A DNA stretch of 64,000 bases from Halomonas sp. S3-1-1 (GCF_023757625.1 NZ_JALGBZ010000007.1:62001-126000), one strand, 5' to 3'. Positions 10,286 to 21,573 are shown, counted from the stretch's first letter. A program made the numbers and translations. The notes: a model not told the origin generated them from the letters alone.

Positions 10286-10322
10286 GAGGAAACGTTCATT
10301 AGAGTTCATCGAGAGGCCCGCC

Positions 10323-11441
10323 ATGCAGATCGCCGTCCCCAAGGAAATCAAGAACCACGAATACCGCGTTGCGCTGACCCCCACCGGCGCCCGCGAGCTT
10401 GTCGGGCGCGGCCATACGGTGTGCGTGCAGGCCGGCGCCGGTGAAGGTGCAGGGTTTCATGATGGCGACTACGAGGCGGCGGGGGCGCGTATCGAGGCGG
10501 ACGTCGACACCCTTTGGCAAAACGCCGAACTGATTTTGAAGGTCAAGGAGCCGCAGCCCGAAGAAGTCGCCCGGCTGACCCCGGCGCATACGCTCTTTAC
10601 CTACCTGCACCTGGCGGCGGAAAAGTCGCTCACCCAAGGCCTGATCGACAGCGGCGCGACCTGTATCGCTTACGAGACTATCGTTGATGGCAAGGGCGGG
10701 CTTCCGCTGCTGGCGCCGATGAGCACGGTGGCTGGGCGCATGGCGGTACAGGCCGGTGCCCACAGCCTGGAGAAAGCCCAGGGCGGCGCCGGGGTGCTAT
10801 TGCCCGGCGTGCCCGGGGTGGCGCCGGGCAAGGTCACGGTGATCGGCGGCGGCGTGGTGGGTGAAAACGCCGCGCGCATGGCGCTGGGTCTCGGCGCCGA
10901 CGTGACGATCCTGGATCGCTCCATTGCCCGTCTGGGCGAGCTCGATGATCGGTATCAGGGCCGCATCCGAACCGTCTACTCCACGGCGGACGCCCTTGAA
11001 GAGGCGGCTAAGACGTCGGACATGATCATCGGCGCGGTGCTGATTCCAGGGGCGGCGGCGCCGAAGCTGATCACCCGCGATATGCTCGCCGGGATGAAGC
11101 CGGGCAGCGTGCTGGTGGACGTTGCCATCGACCAGGGCGGCTGCTTCGAGACCAGCAAACCCACCACCCACGCCGAGCCGACCTATCTCGTCGACGGCAT
11201 CGTCCACTACTGCGTGGCGAACATGCCAGGGGCGGTGGCGCGCACCTCCACTCAGGCGTTGACCAACGCCACGCTTCCTTTCGTATTGGCGCTGGCCGAC
11301 AAGGGCTGGCAGCAGGCGCTCAAGGACGACGCCCACTTTGCGCCGGGGCTCAACGTTCACGCAGGCCAGGTCACCTACCGGGCGGTGGCCGAAGCGTTTG
11401 GCCTTGAGTACGTGAGCGCTGAGACGCTGATCGACGCCTGA
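10323..11441 (+). CDS. ald: Alanine dehydrogenase
   Basis: This 372-residue NAD-dependent enzyme interconverts L-alanine and pyruvate plus ammonia. It begins [31 protein letters not shown] holds the substrate-binding lysine, [10 protein letters not shown] the catalytic histidine, and [20 protein letters not shown] the NAD-binding loop. The ATG at 10323 gives the family length, and GAGAGG lies upstream; the frame is open to 10284. The gene has its own promoter and no Lrp-type regulator beside it. Confidence 0.95.
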   Translation: MQIAVPKEIKNHEYRVALTPTGARELVGRGHTVCVQAGAGEGAGFHDGDYEAAGARIEADVDTLWQNAELILKVKEPQPEEVARLTPAHTLFTYLHLAAEKSLTQGLIDSGATCIAYETIVDGKGGLPLLAPMSTVAGRMAVQAGAHSLEKAQGGAGVLLPGVPGVAPGKVTVIGGGVVGENAARMALGLGADVTILDRSIARLGELDDRYQGRIRTVYSTADALEEAAKTSDMIIGAVLIPGAAAPKLITRDMLAGMKPGSVLVDVAIDQGGCFETSKPTTHAEPTYLVDGIVHYCVANMPGAVARTSTQALTNATLPFVLALADKGWQQALKDDAHFAPGLNVHAGQVTYRAVAEAFGLEYVSAETLIDA

Positions 11442-11472
11442 AGGCGGGCGCCGCTTTAAAACCGTAAGAGGC

Positions 11473-11721
11473 TCAGTAGTGCGGGGGCACGTCGTCTTCC
11501 AGGCGATAGGCCCCGCCGTCTGCATGATCGCTCTGGGTGTGGTGCTGCTCTCGCAGCCGGTCGCGCATAAGTGCGTTCATTCTTTCGAGTTTTTCCATCT
11601 GCCGCGCCTGGCTTGCGACGGTCTGGTCGAGGGTGTCCAGCCAGTGCTCCTGATAGGCGAGCTTGCTCTCCAACGCGTCGAGCCGGCGGCCGAGCTCGGC
11701 GGGCGATAATTCGTTTGTCAT
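11473..11721 (-). CDS. slyX: SlyX family protein
   Basis: An 82-residue, almost wholly helical protein: [20 protein letters not shown] and then [20 protein letters not shown] form a coiled coil, and the tail ends in VPPHY, typical of SlyX. Its function is unknown. The ATG at 11721 begins [10 protein letters not shown]; a longer in-frame extension has no family support. It converges on ald with 31 bases between stops and is divergent from the cold-shock-domain gene. Confidence 0.85.
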   Translation of the reverse strand: MTNELSPAELGRRLDALESKLAYQEHWLDTLDQTVASQARQMEKLERMNALMRDRLREQHHTQSDHADGGAYRLEDDVPPHY

Positions 11722-11821
11722 GATAAGATCGAAACCTTGTAGTGTATGCTCGGTAGGGTTAGCCCGCCTTTTGCGCGACGTAAGCGATATTGCTCGAATA
11801 TTTATCGCCAAAGTGGAGGGT

Positions 11822-11830
11822 TGCTATAAT
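11822..11830 (+). promoter_or_regulatory. Extended -10 promoter of the cold-shock-domain gene
   Basis: TGCTATAAT is a perfect extended -10 element. No good -35 is present (TTATCG lies 17 bases upstream), as is common for extended -10 promoters. It leaves a leader of about 50 bases, AT-richer than its surroundings. Confidence 0.65.
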
Positions 11831-11887
11831 CGCGCCGCGTATTTTCCTTTGTTTGTTACTCATACAACAAGAGAGCTTTTTATATCC

Positions 11888-12421
11888 ATGAACCCAAAAG
11901 TTGTTGTTCGCTGTTTATTGATCAGTGTATTACTCGCCGCGCCCACGCCTTTGTTGCTGGCCGGTCTTGTGCATCTCACCGACGCCCCACTCGCCGAGCA
12001 GTGGCTTTCCGAGCTTGCCATCATCGGCACGACCGGTGTTTACGTAGCCGTCGCCCTGGGTAGCTTTATCGTACTGCTGGTCGGCACGCTGGCCGCGGCG
12101 GCGTTCGCGCCCCCGGTGGTCGTAAGCGCCGAAACGGTTCGCGCCAAACCTGCCCCGCGCCCTGCGGAGCCGGTCGAGGAAGAACCGGCGGAAGTGATCG
12201 ACCCCAACGACGGGCGTGAAGAGGGGGAAGTGAAGTGGTTCAATACCAACAAGGGCTACGGTTTCATTACCCGCGATAACGGCGAGGACGTGTTCGTTCA
12301 CTTTCGCGCCATTCGCGGCCGTGGCCCGCGCATGCTCGCCGAAGGGCAGATCGTGCGCTATCACGTGATTCAAAACGATCGCGGTCTTCAGGCCGACGAC
12401 GTGAGCATCATCGAGTCCTGA
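11888..12421 (+). CDS. Membrane-anchored cold-shock-domain protein
   Basis: A 177-residue protein with two predicted membrane helices (about residues 5-28 and 46-72), a Pro/Glu/Ala linker (about 85-110) and a C-terminal cold-shock domain (113-175). The domain has both nucleic-acid-binding motifs: KGYGFI (RNP1, 122-127) and VFVHF (RNP2, 135-139), within [20 protein letters not shown]. Its C-terminal half could hold RNA or single-stranded DNA at the inner face of the membrane; topology and ligand are inferred. It is transcribed alone from an extended -10 promoter and ended by a strong hairpin. Classical Csp proteins are about 70 residues with no membrane part. Confidence 0.85.
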   Translation: MNPKVVVRCLLISVLLAAPTPLLLAGLVHLTDAPLAEQWLSELAIIGTTGVYVAVALGSFIVLLVGTLAAAAFAPPVVVSAETVRAKPAPRPAEPVEEEPAEVIDPNDGREEGEVKWFNTNKGYGFITRDNGEDVFVHFRAIRGRGPRMLAEGQIVRYHVIQNDRGLQADDVSIIES

Positions 12422-12442
12422 CCGCTCGCTTCCCGCTTCAAA

Positions 12443-12478
12443 CCACTGGCCCCGCAATCGCGGGGCCAGTGGCGTTTT
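12443..12478. terminator. Terminator between the cold-shock-domain gene and the dapE operon
   Basis: A perfect 13-bp stem, CCACTGGCCCCGC (12443-12455) with GCGGGGCCAGTGG (12460-12472), around a 4-base loop and followed by CGTTTT. It lies between convergent genes and could work in both directions. Confidence 0.8.
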
Positions 12479-12505
12479 AGGGCAGATAAAAACGCGAAGC
12501 GCCGA

Positions 12506-12895
12506 TTAGCGCCCGGAATCCGGCCAGGCGATGCGCTGGGCCTCGCCATTGGGGCGCACCTGCCAGAAGGCGTCCGGGTCATCCCCCGGGCTCCAGCCGC
12601 CGAGCGAACAGCGCACCTCCACGCCCAGCGCCGGGGCCGCCGCCGTCGCGCAGGCCTGATCAGTGGGCCAGGGCGTATGGGCGCTGTCGAACCAAAGACT
12701 GGCGAAGCCGTCGGCGGCGTTTTCCACCAGCAGTACCGGCACCTCGGCCCCATCTTTTAGCCCCTGGCTTTTCCACTTGTTCTTGCCCGCCGGGCGCAGC
12801 GCCGGCGCTTTGATAGTGTCGAAAAGCCAGGCGTTGAGCGCCTCGAACTCGACCTTTGCCAGGTACACCTCGATATCCGGAAAGCGCTCGCTCAT
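12506..12895 (-). CDS. Conserved hypothetical protein coupled to dapE
   Basis: A 129-residue protein with no family that I can name. It is soluble and acidic, rich in Trp and Pro, with no signal peptide or membrane segment. Recognisable stretches are [40 protein letters not shown] and [20 protein letters not shown]. Its ATG overlaps the dapE stop by 4 bases, so it is translated as part of the dap operon. A function tied to dapE is only a guess. A terminator follows. Confidence 0.75.
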   Translation of the reverse strand: MSERFPDIEVYLAKVEFEALNAWLFDTIKAPALRPAGKNKWKSQGLKDGAEVPVLLVENAADGFASLWFDSAHTPWPTDQACATAAAPALGVEVRCSLGGWSPGDDPDAFWQVRPNGEAQRIAWPDSGR

Positions 12896-14073
12896 CGTGT
12901 TGGCTCCCGGCCGTTTTCAGCGGTGAACAGCGCCTCCAGCGTGGCCTCGTAGATCCGGCTCAGCTCATCGAGATCCTCGGCGCGCACGCGCTCGTTGACC
13001 TTATGGATGGTGTCGTTGAGCGGGCCGAGCTCGACCACCTGGGCGCCGAGGGTGGCGATGAAGCGGCCATCCGAGGTGCCGCCGCTGGTCGAAAGCGTCG
13101 GCCGCTGCCCGGTAATCGCTTCCACCCCGGTCATCACTGCGTCCACCAGCGCGCCTTCGGCGGTCAGAAACGGCTCGCCGTTGAGCGTCCACTCGATATG
13201 AAAATCGAGATCAAAGCGCTCGAGAATCGTCTCGGTGCGCGCCCTTAGCTCTTCATGAGTGACTTCCGTGGAATAGCGGAAGTTGAACACCACCTCGATC
13301 TCGCCGGGGATCACGTTGGTAGCCCCGGTACCGGCGCGAAAGTTGGAGATCTGAAAACTGGTCGCCGGGAAGAACGCGTTGCCTTCGTCCCAGTGCTCGT
13401 GGGTAAGCGCCTCAAGCGCCGGCAGCGCCTGGTGAATGGGATTGCGCGCCAAGTGCGGGTAAGCCACGTGGCCCTGCACGCCCTTGACGTGAAGCACGCC
13501 GCCCAACGAGCCGCGCCGGCCGTTTTTGATCACGTCGCCAAGCGTGGCGGTGGAGGAGGGCTCGCCGACGATGCAGTAGTCCAGGCGCTCGTTGCGCTCG
13601 CGAAGGTGCTCGACCACCGCGCGGGTGCCGTCGATGGCCGGGCCCTCTTCATCGGCGGTGATCAGAAAGGCGATGCGCCCGTCATGGTTCGGCGCGCGCG
13701 TCACGAAGCGCTCGACGGCGGTGATCATCGCCGCCAAGCTCCCTTTCATGTCGGAGGCGCCGCGCCCGCAGAGCATGCCGTGATCATCGATGCAGGGCGA
13801 AAACGGCGAGAACTCCCAGTTGGTCGGCGGGCCGCTCGGCACCACGTCGGTGTGGCCTGCAAAGGCCAGCACCGGGCCGTGGTGGCCGCGCACCGCCCAG
13901 AAGTTCTCCACGTCGCCAAAACGCAGGCGCTCGACGTGAAAGCCAAGCGCCTCCAGGCGCTCGATCATGACCTCCTGGCAGCCTTCGTCATCCGGGGTGA
14001 CCGATGCCCGGCTCAAAAGATCAAAGGCAAGCGAAAGCGTCGGCGATAGCCCCTCGGGCTCAGTTATGGGCAT
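12892..14073 (-). CDS. dapE: Succinyl-diaminopimelate desuccinylase DapE
   Basis: This 393-residue di-zinc M20 hydrolase removes succinate from N-succinyl-LL-diaminopimelate, giving LL-DAP for lysine and peptidoglycan. [16 protein letters not shown] carries the first zinc His/Asp, [15 protein letters not shown] the bridging Asp and [12 protein letters not shown] the catalytic Glu-Glu pair; [11 protein letters not shown] and the final [14 protein letters not shown] hold the remaining ligands. It overlaps dapD by 14 bases upstream and the hypothetical gene by 4 bases downstream. About 15 residues longer than the E. coli enzyme. Confidence 0.95.
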   Translation of the reverse strand: MPITEPEGLSPTLSLAFDLLSRASVTPDDEGCQEVMIERLEALGFHVERLRFGDVENFWAVRGHHGPVLAFAGHTDVVPSGPPTNWEFSPFSPCIDDHGMLCGRGASDMKGSLAAMITAVERFVTRAPNHDGRIAFLITADEEGPAIDGTRAVVEHLRERNERLDYCIVGEPSSTATLGDVIKNGRRGSLGGVLHVKGVQGHVAYPHLARNPIHQALPALEALTHEHWDEGNAFFPATSFQISNFRAGTGATNVIPGEIEVVFNFRYSTEVTHEELRARTETILERFDLDFHIEWTLNGEPFLTAEGALVDAVMTGVEAITGQRPTLSTSGGTSDGRFIATLGAQVVELGPLNDTIHKVNERVRAEDLDELSRIYEATLEALFTAENGREPTR

Positions 14074-15085
14074 GCAGCGCCTCGTTCAGGGCCACGGCAC
14101 TTTTATTGGTCAGACACTCGACGCGACCGGTTTGCGAGTTGCGCCGCAGTAGCAGGTCGTTTTGGCCGGCGAGCTCGCGACCGGACACGGTCTTGACCTC
14201 GTTTTTCTGATCGTCGAGCAGCGTGACCTTGGTGCCGGCGGTGATGTAGAGCCCGGCTTCGACGGTGCAGCGGTCTCCCAGCGGAATGCCGATGCCGGCG
14301 TTGGCACCGATCAGGCAGCCTTCGCCGACCTTGATGACGATGTTGCCGCCGCCGGAGAGCGTGCCCATGGTGGAGCAGCCGCCGCCCAGATCCGAGCCTT
14401 TACCGACGAATACGCCCGCCGAGATGCGGCCTTCGACCATGCCCGGGCCTTCGGCGCCGGCGTTGAAGTTGACGAACCCTTCGTGCATCACCGTGGTGCC
14501 TTCGCCCAGATAAGCGCCCAGGCGCACGCGGGCGGTGTCGCCGATACGAATGCCCGCGGGCACCACGTAGTCGGTCATTTTGGGGAACTTGTCGACGCAG
14601 TCCACGGAGAGCGGCCGGCCGGCCATGCGCGCTTTCAGGCGACGCTGTGCCAATTCTTCGATGTCGATGGCGCCTTCGCTGGTCCAGGCAATGTTGCGTA
14701 ACAGGCCGAACATGCCGGTCAGGTCGAGGCCGTGGGGCTTGACCAGACGGTGTGAGAGCAGGTGCAGCTTGAGATACACCTCCGGGGCGCTTTGGGGGGC
14801 CTCATCGGTATCGATGAACATGGCCACCAGCGGGCGCTGGCTGTCGGCCAGCGAAGCGGCGATGCTCGCCTGCTCTGCGTGGCCGGCCTCATGAAGCGCC
14901 TGGCTTAGGCGCTCGCAGTCCTCGGGTAGAAAGCTCACGGCTTGGGTGCCGGCGGGGGCGTCCAGCGCCTTTTGCACGGCGCTCACCAGGCTCTCGGCGG
15001 GTTTGAAAAGCGGCGCCGGGTAGTAGATTTCCAGCCAGTCGCCTTGCGTGTTTTGCGTGCCGATTCCAAGCGCGAAGCTCAGCAT
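14060..15085 (-). CDS. dapD: Tetrahydrodipicolinate N-succinyltransferase DapD (long form)
   Basis: DapD transfers succinyl from succinyl-CoA to tetrahydrodipicolinate, committing the pathway to the succinylase branch. The C-terminal half is a left-handed beta helix of hexapeptide repeats ([57 protein letters not shown]). At 341 residues it matches the longer Pseudomonas type rather than the 274-residue E. coli type. The ATG at 15085 has GGAA in position and gives [11 protein letters not shown]; the frame is open 20 codons further. Confidence 0.94.
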   Translation of the reverse strand: MLSFALGIGTQNTQGDWLEIYYPAPLFKPAESLVSAVQKALDAPAGTQAVSFLPEDCERLSQALHEAGHAEQASIAASLADSQRPLVAMFIDTDEAPQSAPEVYLKLHLLSHRLVKPHGLDLTGMFGLLRNIAWTSEGAIDIEELAQRRLKARMAGRPLSVDCVDKFPKMTDYVVPAGIRIGDTARVRLGAYLGEGTTVMHEGFVNFNAGAEGPGMVEGRISAGVFVGKGSDLGGGCSTMGTLSGGGNIVIKVGEGCLIGANAGIGIPLGDRCTVEAGLYITAGTKVTLLDDQKNEVKTVSGRELAGQNDLLLRRNSQTGRVECLTNKSAVALNEALHAHN

Positions 15086-15153
15086 AAAGCGTCTTCCTTT
15101 CCGGTTAGGTCGTGAGTAACGTGTGTCGCCACTGTCAGTGGCCAATCATTGGG

Positions 15154-15501
15154 TTACTGGGTGATGTTGTCGTAATCACCCTCTTGATAGCCCACCAGAA
15201 TGCGGTAGCTATCGAGCTCCAGAAGCGGGCGCTTCAAGAGCGTGGGATGTTTGAGCAAAAGCTCGCGGCCGGAGGTTGCATCCAGCCCCTCTTTTTCCTC
15301 TTCCGGCAGCTCCCGCCAGGTCTTGCTGCGCTTGTTGATGGCGTCCAGCAGCGGGACCTGCTCGAGAATGTGCTCCAAAAGGCTCGCCGACAGGCCGTCC
15401 TTGCGCAGGTCGTGCGTCTTGAAGGCCAGGCCTTTCTCGTCCAGCGCCTTGCGCGCCTTGCGGCAGGTATCGCAGTTATCGATGATGTAAAGCGTCAGCA
15501 T
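15154..15501 (-). CDS. ArsC/Spx-family thioredoxin-fold protein (YffB-like)
   Basis: A 115-residue ArsC-family protein beginning MLTLYIIDNCDTCRKARKAL, with a CxxC pair (CDTC) at the first helix, then KTHDLRKDGLS and KHPTLLKRPLLE. It resembles YffB, whose role is unresolved (a glutathione-dependent reductase has been proposed), rather than true arsenate reductase. It lies between dapC and dapD, as YffB-type genes do in Pseudomonas, which suggests inclusion in the operon rather than arsenic resistance. Confidence 0.85.
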   Translation of the reverse strand: MLTLYIIDNCDTCRKARKALDEKGLAFKTHDLRKDGLSASLLEHILEQVPLLDAINKRSKTWRELPEEEKEGLDATSGRELLLKHPTLLKRPLLELDSYRILVGYQEGDYDNITQ

Positions 15502-15568
15502 AAAGCCTCCTGTCGTTGCTCTGATGGTCGTCCGTTCGCCGGCGTGTCATGGCGTTTCGTTCGCGTGG

Positions 15569-15628
15569 CCAACTTCGTCATGTTCAAAATCAGCATGACC
15601 AAAATCAACATAGCCAAAATATCGCGAT
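15569..15628. repeat. Degenerate 15-bp tandem repeat between dapC and yffB
   Basis: Four 15-base units in a row; the middle two are TCAAAATCAGCATGA and CCAAAATCAACATAG. The outer units match less well. It is intergenic and AT-richer than the flanking genes. Confidence 0.5.
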
Positions 15629-15638
15629 TGCAAAACGC

Positions 15639-16835
15639 CTAGCCGCGCTCGATCAAGCGACGAAGGCGGCGCGCGGCTTCCAGGGTCGGTTCGAGCTCGG
15701 CGACCAGTGCCAGGCGCAGTCGCCCGGTGCCCGGGTTATGACCAGAAGCATCCTCGCGGCCCATCAGGCTGCCCGGCAGGACGCTTACGTGCTCTTCGCT
15801 GAACAGGCGCCTGGTGAAGGCGATGTCGTCGCCGCCGGGCACCGCGGGCCAAAGGTAGAAGCTCGCCTCGGGCGTGGGGAAGTCCATTACTGGGGCGAGC
15901 ACCTCGGTCACCGCCTGGAATTTCTCGCGGTAGGCGTCGCGATTGGCCAGCACGTGAGCCTCGTCCTGCCAGGCCGCGATCGAGGCGCGCTGCACAGGCA
16001 GCGACATGGCGCAGCCGTGATAGGTGCGATAGCGCTTGAAGGGCGTGAGAATATTGGCGTCGCCGGCGACGAAGCCGGAGCGAAGCCCGGGCAGGTTCGA
16101 GCGCTTGGAGAGCGAGTGAAACACCACGCAGCGGCGATAGTCATCGCGGCCAAGCTCGGCGCAGGCCTGCAGCAGCCCCGGCGGCGGGGCGGCCTCGTCG
16201 AGGTAGAGCTCCGAATAGCACTCATCAGAAGCGATGATGAAGTCGTGCTCGTCGGCAAGCCTGATCAGCGTCTTGAATTCGTCCATCGAGGTGACCGCAC
16301 CGGTGGGGTTGCCCGGCGAGCAGAGAAACACGATCTGCACGTCCCGCCAGGTCGCGGCGTCGATCCGGGAAAAGTCCGGGCGAAAGCCGTTCTCGGCGCG
16401 GCAGTCCAGATACAGCGGCGTGCCGCCGGCCAGCAGCGTCGCACCTTCGTAGATCTGATAGAACGGGTTGGGCACCGCGACGTTCGCAGGGCGGCTTCGA
16501 TCGAGCGCGGCCTGAACGAAGGCGAAAATCGCCTCGCGGGTGCCGTTGACCGGAATTACCTCGCGCTCCGGATCGAGCCCTGCCAGCCCGAAGCGCCGCG
16601 TGGCCCAGGCGCTGATCTGCTCGCGCAGCTCGCCAAGGCCGTTGGTCGCCGGATAGCGCGCCATCTCATCGAGACTTTGTGCCAGCGCGGTCAGCGCCGC
16701 CGGGTAGGGCGCGTGCTGGGGCTCGCCGATGGTCAGGGCGATGTGCGCAAGGCCCGTGGGGGCGGCGAGCCCCTTTTTAAGCGTGGCCAGCTTCTCGAAC
16801 GGATAGGGGTGCAGGGCGTTGAGATCAGAATTCAT
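15639..16835 (-). CDS. dapC: Succinyldiaminopimelate transaminase DapC
   Basis: A 398-residue fold-type I PLP aminotransferase that forms N-succinyl-LL-DAP from the keto compound with glutamate. NPFYQIYEGATLL and SPGNPTG contact substrate and cofactor, DECYSELY carries the cofactor-binding Asp, and SLSKRSNLPGLRSG the Schiff-base Lys. The SKRSNLPGLRSG form is characteristic of DapC. Its place between glnD and yffB-dapD-dapE supports the assignment over a general aspartate aminotransferase. Confidence 0.92.
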   Translation of the reverse strand: MNSDLNALHPYPFEKLATLKKGLAAPTGLAHIALTIGEPQHAPYPAALTALAQSLDEMARYPATNGLGELREQISAWATRRFGLAGLDPEREVIPVNGTREAIFAFVQAALDRSRPANVAVPNPFYQIYEGATLLAGGTPLYLDCRAENGFRPDFSRIDAATWRDVQIVFLCSPGNPTGAVTSMDEFKTLIRLADEHDFIIASDECYSELYLDEAAPPPGLLQACAELGRDDYRRCVVFHSLSKRSNLPGLRSGFVAGDANILTPFKRYRTYHGCAMSLPVQRASIAAWQDEAHVLANRDAYREKFQAVTEVLAPVMDFPTPEASFYLWPAVPGGDDIAFTRRLFSEEHVSVLPGSLMGREDASGHNPGTGRLRLALVAELEPTLEAARRLRRLIERG

Positions 16836-16897
16836 GGCGTGTCCGTTGATGGGCGGGCTGAGCGGCGTGGGATCGAGGCGCGATAAAAGCGCCCTCG

Positions 16898-16926
16898 ATT
16901 ATAAGCATGCCCACTGACCACCTCAA
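16898..16926 (-). promoter_or_regulatory. Promoter of the dapC-yffB-dapD-dapE unit
   Basis: Read on the minus strand: TTGAGG (16921-16926), a 17-base spacer and a perfect TATAAT (16898-16903), 63 bases before the dapC start. It lies in the gap downstream of glnD, so dapC and the following genes can be transcribed separately. Confidence 0.7.
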
Positions 16927-16969
16927 ACCCGCGTTGCGCACTCGAGCGTCCCGCGCGTTTTGCAGTGGC

Positions 16970-19644
16970 TCAAACGCCGAGTACCTCGATCAGCCGGCTT
17001 CGAAGCTGCTGCTGGCGCGCCGAGTCGGTGAGCGGCTCGCCGGCCTTGGTGGTGATGAAGAACACGTCCTCGACCCGCTCGCCGAGCGTGGCGATTTTCG
17101 CCGTAGAGAGCGCAATGTCCTGCTCCATGAAGATACGCCCAACGCGAGCCAAAAGCCCCGGGCGGTCGGGAGCGGTCAGCTCTAAAAGCGTGCGCTCGTT
17201 GGCCGGGTCCTGCTCGATCAGCACCTCGGTCGGCACCTTGAAGTGCTTGAGCTGGCGCGGCGTGTGGCGCGTGACGATCTGCGGATAGTCGTCCGGGTCG
17301 TCGAGCTCCTCGACCAGGTGGCTACGCATCTCCTCGATCGCGCCGGGTTCGCGAATCGGCTGGCCGTGGCTGTCGAGCACGATGAAGGTGTTGAGCGTCC
17401 AGTCGTTATGGGAGGTAGCGATGCGCGCATCGTGTATCGAAAGCCCCAACTGCTCCATCGCCGCGGCGGTGGCGGCGAACAGATCGTCCACCGAGCGGGT
17501 GTGGATGAAGACCTTTGTGCCGCCTTCGGCCATGTCCTCGGTCGGCGCGCTGATCAGCACCAGCGGAAGCTTCGAGCCCTCGTGGGCGAGAATACCCTGG
17601 GCCTGCCAGACGATTTCGCTCGGCGCGTACTGCAGAAAGTAGTCCTCGCCCAGCGTTTCCCAAAGGGTGTCGATGCGCGCGCTCTCCACGCCCACGTTTG
17701 AGAGTAGCGAGCGCGCCTCCAGGCGGGTTTCGCGAATCCAGTCGTCGCGGTCCGGCGGGTTCTTGAGCCCGCGGCGAAGCGCACGTTTGGTCTCGGCGTG
17801 GAGCTGGCGCAAAAGCGACGCCCGCCAGCCGTTCCAGAGCGTCGGGTTGGTGGCGTTGATATCCGCCACGGTAAGCACGTACAGGTAGTCGAGCCGGGTT
17901 TCGTCGCGCACCGCCAAGGCGAAATCGCGAATCACGTCCGGGTCGCTGATATCGCGCTTTTGTGCGGTCATCGACATTAGAAGGTGGTGCTCGACCAGCC
18001 ACCTCACCAGGTTGGTGTCGTGGGGCGAAACGTGATGGCGCTGACAAAAATGCTCGACGTCGACAGCGCCGATTTCGGAGTGATCGCCGCCACGGCCCTT
18101 GCCGATATCGTGGAAAAGCCCGGCGATCCAGAGAAGGTCGAGCTTGGGTAGCTGATGAATCAGCGTGGCCGCCACCGGGAAGTCCGCCTTGGCGTCGGGT
18201 TTGCGAAAGCCGTGAAGAAACTTTAAAAGTCGCAGGGTGTGGGCGTCGACGGTGTAGATGTGAAACAGGTCGTGCTGCATCAGGCCCACCGCACGGCCAA
18301 ACTCCGGCAGGTACTTGCCCAGAATCCCGTAGCGGTTCATGCGCCTAAGCTGGCGCGGTACGTTGCCGGGTGCGCGAATGATCGCCATGAACAGGCGCTG
18401 GTGGTGCGGGTCTTCGCGGTAGTGGTCGTCGATCTGGTGGCGGTGGTCGCGAATCAGGCGAATGGTGTCGGCGCGCACGCCTTCGATGTGCTCGTGTTTG
18501 GCCATCAGAAGAAACAGCTCGAGCATCGCGTCGGGATGGTCGCGAAAGAGCGTTCTCGAGCGCGCCTGGATGTAGCCGCCCCGCGTCTCGAAACGCTCGT
18601 TGAGCGTGACCGTCTCGAGTACCTCCTTGCCGCGCAGGATCACTTCGTCGAAGTGCTGCAGCAGCATGTCGTTGAGTCCGGCCAGCGCCGTCACGTGGCG
18701 ATAATAGCGCTTCATGAACTGCTCGACGGCCAAACGCTCCGGGGTGTCCTTGAAGCCGAACATTTCAGCGATGGTGCGCTGATGGTCGAACAAAAGCCGG
18801 TCTTCGGCGCGATCCGTGATCATGTGCAGCGCGTAGCGCACCTGCCACAAAAACGCCTGCCCCTGGCTCAGGATTCGAAGCTCGGCATCGTTCATGAAGC
18901 CGTTGGCGACGATGTCGGCGTACTGCTCGGTATCGAAGTGGCGCTTGGCCACCCAGCCGATCATCTGGATGTCGCGAAGCCCGCCCGGCGAGCTCTTTAA
19001 ATTCGGCTCCAGGTGATACTCGGAGTTGTTGTAGCGGTAGTGGCGGCTGATCTGCTCTTGCCACTTGGCCTCGAAAAAGCGATCCGCCGGCCAAAGGTTC
19101 TCCGGCGCCAGGCGCTCGCGCATTTTCTGCCTTAACTGCTCGGGGCCAGCGATCAGGCGCGATTCGAGCAGGTTGGTGATCACCGTGACGTCCTCGGCCG
19201 CCTCGCGCTCGCAGTCGCTTAACGAGCGCACGCTGTGGCCGATCTCAAGGCCAATGTCCCAAAGGAAGGTGATGAAGGCGGTGAGCGGCTCGCGGTAGGC
19301 GCTGTCGTCGTCGTGCTCGAGCAGCAGCAGTAGATCGACGTCGGAGTGCGGGTGCAGCTCGCCGCGCCCGTACCCGCCGACGGCGATCAGCGCGATGCCA
19401 TCGTCCGGCCACTCGAAGCGCTCCCAGGCGATGGCCAGCAGCTGATCAAGGTACCAGGCGCGCCCGCGCACCAGGTCGCGAATGTCGGCGCCTGCACGAA
19501 AGCGCTCGTCCAGCCGCGCCTGCAGCTCCTTTAGAGCGGCCTTGAAGGGCGCGATCGGCGAGCGTGTACCGGCAAGCTCGGTGCGAAACGCTGCCAGGTC
19601 GAAAAGCGTCGCGTCCGGCTCGAACCGGTGGTGGTGGAGGAGCA

Positions 19645-19645
<1 letters not shown>
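16970..19645 (-). CDS. glnD: Bifunctional PII uridylyltransferase/uridylyl-removing enzyme GlnD
   Basis: GlnD senses glutamine and adds or removes UMP on PII proteins, setting glutamine synthetase activity and NtrBC signalling. The 891-residue protein has a nucleotidyltransferase domain (GGYGRGELHPHSDVDLLLLL, about residue 90), an HD phosphohydrolase domain (GLFHDIGKGRGGDHSEIGA, about 505) and two C-terminal ACT domains (VFIHTRSVDDLFAAT and LELTAPDRPGLLARVGR) that bind glutamine. Its ATG overlaps the map stop by one base (TGATG-type junction). Length matches E. coli (890). Confidence 0.97.
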
Positions 19646-20433
<788 letters not shown>

Positions 20434-20517
20434 GACTTCTCGATATGGCGGGTTGGGTCGGTAATGCACGCGGCGCGCGCAAACCCCGAAGGGCGACTTC
20501 ATCTTGGCAATGATATA

Positions 20518-20526
20518 TGGTATAAA
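20518..20526 (+). promoter_or_regulatory. Extended -10 promoter of rpsB-tsf
   Basis: TGGTATAAA is an extended -10 element of the same type as before rpmB. The -35 region (TTCATC, 17 bases upstream) is weak. It would give a leader of about 245 bases before rpsB. Confidence 0.55.
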
Positions 20527-20779
20527 GCCGCGCGCTTTCCTGCAATCGCCATCCCGCAATCGCCTTTTTCGGCGCGCGGCGCGGCGACCATGCCGGTCGG
20601 CGTTAATACAGAGTCTGCGGCGTTGCCGCAAGGCTAATACAGCAAGCCTTGAAAACACACATGCACCGGCACATGGTCCCGGGTGCCGTTAGCCTCTTAA
20701 GGCGCTTTTAGAGCGCTGAGACTATCGGTCGGATCCATGGGGTGCGTGGAGGCCTAACCCGAGTTTCAGGAGTTCTACC
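20527..20779 (+). other. Long 5' leader of rpsB
   Basis: No gene is seen here. The RNA could form several hairpins: TGCGGC (20616-20621) with GCCGCA (20625-20630), and CGGCAC with GTGCCG about 50-70 bases further on. In gammaproteobacteria, S2 represses its own operon through a structured rpsB leader, so this region is the likely site of that feedback. I have not matched it to the known motif base by base. Confidence 0.45.
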
Positions 20780-21529
20780 ATGGCTCACGTCAACATGCGT
20801 GATCTGCTCAAAGCAGGCGCTCACTTCGGTCACCAGACCAAATACTGGAACCCGAAGATGAGCAAGTTCATCTTCGGCGCGCGCAACAAGATCCACATCA
20901 TCAACCTCGAGCACACCCTGCCGGCGCTGAACGAAGCGATCGACGTGGTCGAGAAGATGGCGGCGTCCAACAACAAGATTTTGTTCGTTGGCACCAAGCG
21001 CAGCGCCAGCAAGGTCATCAAAGAAGAAGCCAATCGCGTCAACCAGCCGTTCGTCAACCATCGCTGGTTGGGCGGCATGCTGACCAACTTCAAGACCATT
21101 CGTCAGTCCATCAAGCGTCTGCGCGAGCTTGAGACCATGCACGAAGATGGCACGTTCGCGAAGCTGACCAAGAAAGAAGTTCTGATGGCCACGCGCGAGC
21201 AGGAGAAGCTCGAGCGCTCCATCGGCGGTATCAAGAACATGGGCGGCCTGCCGGACGCGCTGTTCGTGATCGACGTTGATCATGAGCGCATCGCGATCAA
21301 CGAAGCCAATAAGCTGGGTATCCCGGTCATTGGCGTGGTCGACACCAACTCCAACCCCGATGGCGTGGATTACGTCATTCCGGGTAACGACGACTCCATC
21401 CGCGCGATCCAGATCTACGTGAAGGCGATTGCCGACGCGTGTGGCCGTGCTAAAGAAGGTCGTCCGGATGAGTTCGTTGAAGTAACCGACGAGCAGGCTT
21501 CCGCCGAAACTGACGCTGCGGCCGAGTAA
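20780..21529 (+). CDS. rpsB: 30S ribosomal protein S2
   Basis: A 249-residue small-subunit protein needed for S1 binding. It begins [20 protein letters not shown] and contains [37 protein letters not shown] and [20 protein letters not shown], all S2 signatures. TTTCAGGAG lies before the ATG. An intrinsic terminator separates it from tsf, so readthrough or a second promoter must supply EF-Ts. Confidence 0.98.
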   Translation: MAHVNMRDLLKAGAHFGHQTKYWNPKMSKFIFGARNKIHIINLEHTLPALNEAIDVVEKMAASNNKILFVGTKRSASKVIKEEANRVNQPFVNHRWLGGMLTNFKTIRQSIKRLRELETMHEDGTFAKLTKKEVLMATREQEKLERSIGGIKNMGGLPDALFVIDVDHERIAINEANKLGIPVIGVVDTNSNPDGVDYVIPGNDDSIRAIQIYVKAIADACGRAKEGRPDEFVEVTDEQASAETDAAAE

Positions 21530-21573
21530 CACGGCTACGGTGGATGCGGCGGGCAGTTGAGCCGCATCGCGTG

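Noticed and set aside
8368..10299. A long open frame of over 600 codons on the minus strand opposite mutM end, rlmI and the thioesterase gene
   Set aside because: It mirrors well-supported plus-strand genes, has no recognisable domain and arises from high-GC codon bias that leaves the opposite strand open.
15154..15501. Arsenate reductase for arsenic resistance
   Set aside because: The CDTC start, the neighbours (dapC and dapD) and the absence of arsR or arsB point to a YffB-like protein instead.
15569..15628. CRISPR-like repeat array
   Set aside because: Units are only 15 bases, contiguous without spacers and degenerate; there are no cas genes in the window.
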